Shown piece after piece: positions 6,276-10,176 of a stretch of 10,176 nt of DNA. Numbering within the stretch: position 1 is the first letter of the stretch; every line of letters starts with the position of its first letter. The position numbers were made by a program, and so were the translations under genes. This DNA is from Bacilli bacterium. GTDB lineage: Bacteria; Bacillota_I; Bacilli_A; ML615J-28; CAG-698. The stretch is taken from NCBI GenBank assembly GCA_028691715.1, contig JAQUYR010000041.1, forward strand, positions 1 to 10,176, read 5' to 3'. The notes under the pieces are model-generated. The model was not told where the DNA came from, searched no databases, and saw only the letters and a program-made list of their open reading frames with translations.

Positions 6276-6686
6276 TTAAGTTAAATTGCCATAAATGTCA
6301 CAAGTAATACTGATATCAATTTCAATTGTTTGAATGGTGATAAATAATATTTTGTATTTATAAGTACCAGCTCCATAAGCAGTATTTCCTGAATATGTTG
6401 CTGAACCATTGCTAAAATACCATCCTGAAGCATTAATATACTGTGAGTAAGTGGCATTTGTACAAACACTAGAAACTCCAGATGTAACTGTAAAATATCC
6501 AGTTAAAGTATATTGCCAAGTAATACTATCATCACTTTCATAATGAGTAACATCCTTAATACCATAGGTATTATAGGTCGTATCTTTTGCTGTATTAGAC
6601 GCTTTATATAGCTTTGTTACAGTATAACTACCATTATTATTGTTAACAGTACTAGTAGATATTAAAATCAAGTCATTATTTTCCAT
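6276..6686 (-). CDS. small beta-rich protein like secreted proteins, no signal peptide
   Basis: A 136-residue protein rich in Thr, Ser, Asn, Tyr and Gly with alternating hydrophobic/polar strands (YTVTKLY, ITWQYTLTGYFTVTSG, TYKYKILFITIQTIEIDISI) and two cysteines (C75, C129) that could form a disulfide. The ending SITCDIYGNLT and the WQYTLTGYFTV segment resemble small secreted Firmicute proteins of unknown function, from memory of their style and not from a search. Those carry a signal peptide. This one starts MENNDLILIS directly after GGAGG (7 nt spacing), and an in-frame TAA lies just upstream, so no leader has been missed. Either the leader has been lost or export uses another route. It is the last gene of the PadR operon, 22 nt after the HAAS-like gene. 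Function unknown. Confidence 0.65.
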   Translation of the reverse strand: MENNDLILISTSTVNNNNGSYTVTKLYKASNTAKDTTYNTYGIKDVTHYESDDSITWQYTLTGYFTVTSGVSSVCTNATYSQYINASGWYFSNGSATYSGNTAYGAGTYKYKILFITIQTIEIDISITCDIYGNLT

Positions 6687-6708
6687 TATTTATCCTCCAT
6701 TTCATCCA

Positions 6709-7080
6709 TTATCTATGTGGATCAGATACTACTATATAGCCATCAAGATTACCCAACATTCCTATCAAAAAGATACATGAAACTACTAATAAAATCAATA
6801 AGACAAAAGCAACTATTTTTATATAGAAGTATTTTTTTGCTTGTTTTTTTAGTTTTTCAATATTAACTTGGCTTTCAAAACCCTTAGAAATTTGTTGAGG
6901 GCTTCCGAATTCTTGGATAACATCATTAATGTTACACTCTGGATTTTCGTTTAAGAATTCTAAAATTCTTTGTTTAAACTCGCTAATAAATGCTAATTTT
7001 AAATTTGAAGAGCAATTAATTTCACTCTTTACACTTTTAATGTAATGATTCAGTTCACTCTTTAACCTTTTGTTCATCAT
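6709..7080 (-). CDS. HAAS/DUF6120-like single-pass membrane protein
   Basis: A 123-residue protein. Residues 1-70 form an alpha-helical domain with the pattern FKQRILEFLNENPECNINDVIQEFGSPQQIS (35-65), typical of HAAS-type domains (as in DUF1700 and DUF6120 proteins) that are almost always encoded beside PadR regulators. A basic stretch (75-88) leads into one transmembrane helix (about 86-109), then only about 14 extracytoplasmic residues (ending VVSDPHR). HAAS proteins are thought to work with their PadR partner, but the mechanism is poorly known. The reading frame overlaps the PadR gene by 26 nt. AAAGG precedes two adjacent ATG codons (7080 and 7077) by 5 and 8 nt, so either could be the start. 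Confidence 0.75.
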   Translation of the reverse strand: MMNKRLKSELNHYIKSVKSEINCSSNLKLAFISEFKQRILEFLNENPECNINDVIQEFGSPQQISKGFESQVNIEKLKKQAKKYFYIKIVAFVLLILLVVSCIFLIGMLGNLDGYIVVSDPHR

Positions 7081-7426
7081 CGTTACCTTTCCAATTTATT
7101 AAAGTTTGTGCTCCCCCAAAGATCTCCCCAAATTTTAATAATGCGTAATCTAAATACTCTTTTCCACTTTCTTCTAGGTGATAGTAATTTCTAAATCTTT
7201 TATTACCTACAACCTTTTTGTAACAAGAAATAATTTTTTTCTCATTCATCCTATATAAAGGACCATATAATGATCCTTCCTTAATTGAAATGGAATCATT
7301 ACTTCTTCGATACATCTCTTGCTTTATTTGGTAGCCATACATGTCTTCAGTTGAAAGAAGTTGTAAAATAAGGATTTCTACCAATCCGCACTTTAAATTC
7401 TCTTCTACATCATCTTTCCATGACAG
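7055..7426 (-). CDS. PadR family transcriptional regulator, unusual start codon
   Basis: A winged-helix repressor of about 123 residues. The PadR signature is clear: LVEILILQLLSTEDMYGYQIKQEM, then GSLYGPLYRM (wing approach), then FRNYYHLEESGKEYL. Known PadR proteins bind short palindromes in their own promoters and are released by small ligands. The frame stays open up to an ATG at 7513, but that start would put the likely -10 box (7462-7457) inside the gene. A strong ribosome site, AAGAAGGGTGGTG (11 of 13 bases complementary to the 16S tail), points to a start at CTG 7426, giving L/MSWKDDVEENL, or ATT 7429. GTG 7435 and 7438 are too close to it. It is the first gene of the operon with the HAAS-like and beta-rich proteins. 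Family firm, start uncertain. Confidence 0.85.
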   Translation of the reverse strand: MSWKDDVEENLKCGLVEILILQLLSTEDMYGYQIKQEMYRRSNDSISIKEGSLYGPLYRMNEKKIISCYKKVVGNKRFRNYYHLEESGKEYLDYALLKFGEIFGGAQTLINWKGNDDEQKVKE

Positions 7427-7456
7427 AATAACCACCACCCTTCTTGAACTAATATA

Positions 7457-7485
7457 ATTATACAATACAAATATCTTGCAAACAA
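7457..7485 (-). promoter_or_regulatory. candidate promoter of the PadR operon
   Basis: On the minus strand there is a consensus -10 TATAAT (7462-7457) with a weak -35 TTGTTT (7485-7480) at 17 bp. The -10 is part of a 10-bp palindrome TATAATTATA, a possible site for PadR autorepression. Transcription would start near 7450, a few bases before the ribosome site used by the CTG or ATT start. Confidence 0.5.
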
Positions 7486-7506
7486 TACCTTTTTTAAAAT
7501 AGTATG

Positions 7507-7535
7507 TTGACAAATATATTATTATTTGATAGAAT
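7507..7535 (+). promoter_or_regulatory. sigma-A promoter of a short transcription unit
   Basis: TTGACA (7507-7512), a 17-bp spacer and TAGAAT (7530-7535), the same two hexamers and spacing as the amylase operon promoter. It is divergent from PadR, and its predicted transcript runs from about 7542 to the terminator at 7850-7876, about 335 nt, containing only a tiny reading frame. A TAATGAAAACG motif follows at 7547, also seen at the amylase promoter (2951). Confidence 0.65.
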
Positions 7536-7659
7536 AATTGTGTGATTAATGAAAACGCTATATTTTTTATTAAATACTAATCATATTTTATCATAATATT
7601 AAAGCAAATCAAGTACAATACAACATAAATATTAATAAAATTTACAATTAATGGAGGAA

Positions 7660-7749
7660 ATGAAATGCCATAAAACATTGAAATACTATATTACATTAGC
7701 ATGGGGATGTGAGTGTAATAAGGGTGATAATAAAAAAGGAATGGGATAA
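7660..7749 (+). CDS. possible 29-residue Cys-containing peptide
   Basis: A short frame starting MKCHKTLKYYITLAW and ending with CECNKGDNKKGMG, preceded by GGAGG (7654-7658) and enclosed by its own promoter (7507-7535) and terminator (7850-7876). The N-terminal half is basic and hydrophobic. The tail has Cys, Glu, Cys then Lys and Gly, which could suit a small modified peptide, a toxin or a signalling peptide. Spacing argues against simple reading: GGAGG is only 2 nt from ATG 7660, the in-frame ATG 7651 (32 residues) overlaps the site, and the well-spaced ATG 7665 gives just Met-Pro-stop. The unit may instead be a small RNA, or the remnant of a longer gene. I do not recognise the peptide. Confidence 0.35.
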   Translation: MKCHKTLKYYITLAWGCECNKGDNKKGMG

Positions 7750-7849
7750 CAGTACAAGGCTTAAGAATCTACGAAATCTTTTTTTATTAAGGTTTAATTT
7801 CTATTAATGAACATACTTTTATGTTTATAATTAGGAATTAAGAATAATG

Positions 7850-7880
7850 CTGCTAGCTTAAATGTTAGCAGTTTTTATTT
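7850..7880 (+). terminator. intrinsic terminator of the 7542-7876 transcript
   Basis: Stem CTGCTAGC with GTTAGCAG (8 bp, one G-T pair) around loop TTAAAT, followed by TTTTTATTTTAT. It separates the short transcription unit from the MATE gene, which therefore needs its own promoter. Confidence 0.85.
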
Positions 7881-7916
7881 TATAAAAAAATATTTTAATA
7901 TAATATTAAATATTAA

Positions 7917-7945
7917 TTGTAAACGTTTTTGAAAAATGTTATAAT
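7917..7945 (+). promoter_or_regulatory. candidate promoter of the MATE gene
   Basis: -35 TTGTAA (7917-7922), a 17-bp spacer and -10 TATAAT (7940-7945) preceded by TGT, an extended -10. Transcription would begin near 7952, leaving a leader of about 175 nt. TGTAAACGTTTTTG over the -35 matches the CcpA cre consensus except for the last two bases. Confidence 0.6.
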
Positions 7946-7965
7946 GACGATAGCATGTTTAGGGG

Positions 7966-8056
7966 ATATTAGGGACTTTTTTTATACAGTAACAAAAGAT
8001 TTTCTTCTGTGTTGAATCTAGAAGTACAAATTGATAATATAAAATGACCCTAATAT
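7966..8056 (+). other. leader with long-range inverted repeat upstream of MATE gene
   Basis: ATATTAGGG (7966-7974) and CCCTAATAT (8048-8056) are perfectly complementary over 9 bp and enclose 73 nt. Inside is a short stem-loop, CTTCT with AGAAG, in the region 7998-8024. The piece lies within the predicted 175-nt leader of the MATE gene. A closing stem around a folded interior is the shape of many cis-regulatory RNAs, but I do not recognise a known riboswitch, and no terminator hairpin follows it. It could also be chance in AT-rich DNA. Confidence 0.3.
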
Positions 8057-8126
8057 TGAATACTGTTATTTAGAAAAATATTTAAAAATATAAATTTTAT
8101 TTAGCTACTAGGATATAGGGGGAATT

Positions 8127-9449
8127 ATGGTCAATAAAATTAGATTATCATTAAAGTCAATCAATCACAAATTATTTTTAGTATTGTTATTAATGGGGCT
8201 TGTTCCAACAATATATACTACTTTTAGGATATTTTTTTTAGGACAGTTACCAGGAGATTGGGGATTCAACATTGCAAGTCAATTGTCATGGGTAAATTTG
8301 CTTTACGAGATATTACAAGAAGCTTTGATTTTACCACTATTCTTTTTTATTGGAGCATCAATACTAAATAAGAAAGAACTTCAAAATAAAATTAGAACAG
8401 GGTTGCTTTTTACATTTGTAATATATTCAATATTATCTTTAACAATAATTATTTTCGCAAACTCACTTGTTAAATTCATGGCTCAAGATGCTGACCTTAT
8501 TGATAAAACTGTTCAATATATTAGATTAGAAACTATTGCTAATATTTTTACTACTCTTGTTAAATTTATTTTAGTTGTCCTTGTTACTATAAAGAAGGAG
8601 AGATATTTATATTACATTTTAGGATTACAAATGATATTAACAATAGTATTAGATACATTTTTAGTTTCTACTTTGAGCATATCATTAAATATTGGTGTTA
8701 ATGGAATAGCTATTACTAATATAATTGTTAACTTTATTTTATTATTTACTTCAATATTTTTTTTGTATAAAGAAAAAATTAAAGTTTTTAGCAGTGACAA
8801 ATTATCTTTTGCTTGGATTAAGAATTTTAGTAGAATAGGTGGAATATCTGGACTGGAGAGTTTTGTAAGAAACATAGCTTTTATGCTAATGATTGTCAAG
8901 ATGGTCAACATTGTTGGAGAACAAGGAACGTTTTGGGTGGCAAATAACTTCATTTGGGGTTGGTTGCTTCTTCCAGTAATACAACTAGGCGAACTGATAA
9001 AGAGAGATTGCGGGGAGTCAGAAAATGCCATTAGCCAAAAATCTTTAGGATATTTTGCTCTTACAACAATAATAGTGGTTTTATGGTTTATTTCTTTACC
9101 ATTATGGAAGCCTTTTATGAGGGATTTGTTGCAAATAAATAATTATGAGAGTGTCTTTCATATAGTTATTATCAGTGTAGGATTTTATGTACTATTCGCT
9201 TACAACAATGTTATTGATAGTATTTTTTATGGTATTGGTAAGACAAATTATATGTTGTTCCAATCACTGGTTATAAACATTCTTTTTTATGGAACAGCCT
9301 TTATTCTTTATAAAACAGGTGTATATCAACCAACTCTTGTTAAGATAGCACTAATGTTTGCTACTGGAACAGCACTAGATAGTATTCTTACTTATGTTAT
9401 ATTTATTTGGATGTTAAAAAAGAAAAGGATAAGCATTATGAATGTATAA
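8127..9449 (+). CDS. MATE family efflux transporter
   Basis: A 440-residue polytopic membrane protein with about 12 hydrophobic segments in two halves, the usual length and layout for MATE (multi-antimicrobial extrusion) transporters, which exchange cations (Na+ or H+) for drugs or metabolites. Characteristic text is found in helix 1 to 2 (LMGLVPTIYTTFRIFFLGQLPGDWG, INHKLFLVLL) and in the second half (GGISGLESFVRNIAFMLMIVKMVNIVGEQGTFWVANNFIWGW). It resembles the group annotated as Na+-driven MATE transporters in clostridia. AGGGGG precedes the ATG by about 4 nt. It is monocistronic as far as seen, following a long leader and preceded by a terminator. Polysaccharide flippases of the same superfamily are the main alternative. 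Substrate unknown. Confidence 0.88.
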   Translation: MVNKIRLSLKSINHKLFLVLLLMGLVPTIYTTFRIFFLGQLPGDWGFNIASQLSWVNLLYEILQEALILPLFFFIGASILNKKELQNKIRTGLLFTFVIYSILSLTIIIFANSLVKFMAQDADLIDKTVQYIRLETIANIFTTLVKFILVVLVTIKKERYLYYILGLQMILTIVLDTFLVSTLSISLNIGVNGIAITNIIVNFILLFTSIFFLYKEKIKVFSSDKLSFAWIKNFSRIGGISGLESFVRNIAFMLMIVKMVNIVGEQGTFWVANNFIWGWLLLPVIQLGELIKRDCGESENAISQKSLGYFALTTIIVVLWFISLPLWKPFMRDLLQINNYESVFHIVIISVGFYVLFAYNNVIDSIFYGIGKTNYMLFQSLVINILFYGTAFILYKTGVYQPTLVKIALMFATGTALDSILTYVIFIWMLKKKRISIMNV

Positions 9450-9663
9450 TAAAATTTATATAAATGAATAAGTTGATTAGAATAATAACAAAGCTATTAA
9501 AAAAGTATTGAGTGAAAAGAAATTCAAAATATTATTCGTAAGAGTTATATAGAAAATTTACTTCTTGTCAAAAAAAATAGTAATATAGTTTTATTTAAAT
9601 AGAATTTTAATTATTAGTTATTAATAATTTCTAAGTGATAAATTGTTATAAAGAGGTGATATT
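9450..9663. other. AT-rich intergenic region, no gene recognised
   Basis: A 214-bp stretch between the MATE gene and the TTG-started gene. It holds only very short frames (for example 15 codons from ATG 9463) and an AT-only stem-loop candidate (AATTATT/AATAATT near 9607-9629) without a T-tract. No convincing terminator for the MATE gene and no good promoter for the next gene could be placed. TTGTCA at 9565 has no matching -10. Confidence 0.5.
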
Positions 9664-9957
9664 TTGGAATTAAAAACAAATTTTAGATTATATTTAGAAA
9701 AAAACTATTCACAATTAAAAAGTATCAGTACTATAGTATCAGATGCTTTTTATATAGAGAGAAAAAATTTGGGAATTGGTTTAAATGATATTTTAACTGG
9801 TAAGAAAGATTTAGAAGACTATAGAAAAGTGCTAATTAATATTTTTGTTAAGAATAAAAGAAAAAATCCTAAATCAGATGCTTCTGGATATTTATCGGCT
9901 ATAAAAAAATTAATAGAATATATTAATCAAACAAAGGATATCACCAAATATAAATAG
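9664..9957 (+). CDS. uncharacterised 97-residue protein, TTG start
   Basis: A small, mostly helical, basic protein rich in Lys, Ile, Leu and Asn. It is read from TTG 9664, which follows AGAGGTGAT with 7 nt from AGAGG to the start, a strong site that decides the start. Visible text includes FRLYLEKNYSQLKSIS, GLNDILTGKKDLEDYRKVL and KNPKSDASGYLSAIKKLIEYI. The last part (DASGYLSAIKKL) recalls helical N-terminal domains found at the front of longer restriction or recombination proteins, so this may be a truncated remnant, but that is a weak impression. A terminator hairpin begins 12 nt after the stop, so as it stands it is a complete unit. Function not assigned. Confidence 0.6.
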   Translation: MELKTNFRLYLEKNYSQLKSISTIVSDAFYIERKNLGIGLNDILTGKKDLEDYRKVLINIFVKNKRKNPKSDASGYLSAIKKLIEYINQTKDITKYK

Positions 9958-9967
9958 AATTATAAAA

Positions 9968-9987
9968 ACGACTCATAATTGAGTCGC
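9968..9987 (+). terminator. host terminator hairpin interrupted by element copy 2
   Basis: CGACTCA and TGAGTCG pair around loop TAAT (9969-9986), after AAAAA and 12 nt beyond the stop of the 97-residue gene. The expected T-tract is missing, because the next bases after one C are the end of the 188-bp element. It plays the same role as the 6033-6053 hairpin at copy 1 but has an unrelated sequence. Confidence 0.75.
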
Positions 9988-9989
9988 CA

Positions 9990-10022
9990 GAGCGTTGACA
10001 AAGTCAACGCTCACATTTTTTT
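9990..10022 (+). terminator. element-borne terminator B, copy 2
   Basis: A perfect 10-bp stem with a 3-nt AAA loop followed by ACA and seven T, reading rightward. It directly follows the interrupted host hairpin and would terminate the transcript of the 97-residue gene in its place. Confidence 0.85.
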
Positions 10023-10119
10023 GTTTACTAATTTTTATTAAGTGGGGATTTATTTCATATATAGGCCATTTGTGGGGGTATATTACTACAATATACTCCT
10101 TTTTATACCTTGTGTGGTG

Positions 10120-10163
10120 AAAATAAAAAACTACCTTTTTTTAAAAATACAAAAAGGTAGTTT
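10120..10163 (-). terminator. element-borne terminator A, copy 2
   Basis: The 13-bp stem (10128-10163) followed on the minus strand by a T-rich tract (10127-10120). It would stop any transcript entering from a gene to the right of the window. Confidence 0.8.
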
Positions 10164-10176
10164 GTCATCAGTCTGA

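Larger units (their letters stand above)
9988..10175 (-). mobile_element. 188-bp MITE-like element, copy 2 (inverted)
   Basis: The reverse complement of 6054-6241, exactly 188 bp, with three transitions (10028, 10038, 10072). It begins CAGAGCGTTGACAAA and ends TTTGTCATCAGTCTG one base before the window edge. The same three hairpins are present, including terminator B reading rightward at 9990-10022 (stem GAGCGTTGAC/GTCAACGCTC then seven T) and terminator A reading leftward (stem 10128-10163, T-rich tract 10127-10120). The left flank is the 9968-9987 hairpin. The right flank is almost wholly outside the window; its one visible base, A10176, equals the first base expected if the hairpin were duplicated from 9968. 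Confidence 0.8.

Noticed and set aside
6281..6469. 62-codon frame within the beta-rich protein gene
   Set aside because: Alternate frame of the same stretch. The 136-residue frame has the GGAGG site and the operon context.
7055..7057. TGA read as Trp (mycoplasma code)
   Set aside because: Trp is consistently TGG, no gene contains an in-frame TGA, and the PadR frame ends in TGA at the normal end of the domain.
7966..8056. Known riboswitch upstream of the MATE gene
   Set aside because: None of the consensus motifs I know (guanidine, preQ1, purine and similar) could be recognised, so it is kept only as an unassigned structured leader.
8612..9031. 139-codon frame on the minus strand inside the MATE gene
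   Set aside because: Antisense shadow of a long hydrophobic coding region, with no ribosome site and no recognisable protein features.
9964..10022. Short repeats around the hairpins as a CRISPR array
   Set aside because: There are only single stem-loops. No regularly spaced direct repeats occur anywhere in the window.
6054..10175. The region between the inverted 188-bp copies as a composite transposon
   Set aside because: Each copy abuts its own different terminator hairpin, and copy 1 has its own 21-bp duplication, so the copies look like separate insertions. No transposase lies between them.

Overview
This is an AT-rich window from a low-GC Gram-positive type bacterium (Bacillota, or a walled Mollicutes relative). 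The signs are strong GGAGG-type ribosome binding sites, sigma-A promoters (TTGACA, 17 bp, TATAAT or TAGAAT), a lipoprotein signal peptide and typical Firmicute gene families. Trp is encoded by TGG, no gene carries an in-frame TGA, and the PadR gene ends in TGA, so the ordinary bacterial code fits. The genus cannot be fixed from the sequence.

Positions 1-2854 (minus strand) hold an exporter operon: a TrmB-like regulator, an ABC ATPase of the COG4586 type, and two ABC-2 type permeases, the second cut off by the window edge. The genes overlap or touch. The operon is driven by a consensus promoter that carries a perfect 19-bp palindrome over its spacer and -10 box. Positions 2963-6001 (plus strand) run divergently: an RDD membrane protein, a GH13 alpha-amylase lipoprotein close to the Thermotoga AmyA type, and a four-helix membrane protein that may be DUF1189/YvdJ-like. 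Together they look like a cell-surface maltodextrin degradation unit next to a possibly sugar-responsive exporter.

Positions 6033-10176 are different in character. Two copies of an exactly 188-bp element (6054-6241 and 9988-10175) lie in inverted orientation and match at 185 of 188 positions. Each has imperfect 15-bp terminal inverted repeats starting CAGA. Copy 1 is flanked by a perfect 21-bp direct repeat that is itself the complete stem-loop of a transcription terminator. Copy 2 abuts a different terminator stem-loop. Each element also carries, near each end, a strong hairpin with a T-tract that stops transcription entering from that side. I read this as a small non-autonomous mobile element that inserts into terminators, duplicates the whole hairpin and supplies replacement terminators. 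It is the most interesting signal in the window.

Between the copies lie a minus-strand operon (PadR regulator, HAAS/DUF6120-like single-pass protein, and a small beta-rich protein resembling secreted proteins but without a signal peptide); a plus-strand transcription unit with its own promoter and terminator that encodes at most a 29-32 residue Cys-containing peptide; a MATE-type exporter behind a 175-nt leader with inverted repeats; and an unrecognised 97-residue protein starting at TTG. No tRNA, rRNA, CRISPR array or transposase gene is visible.
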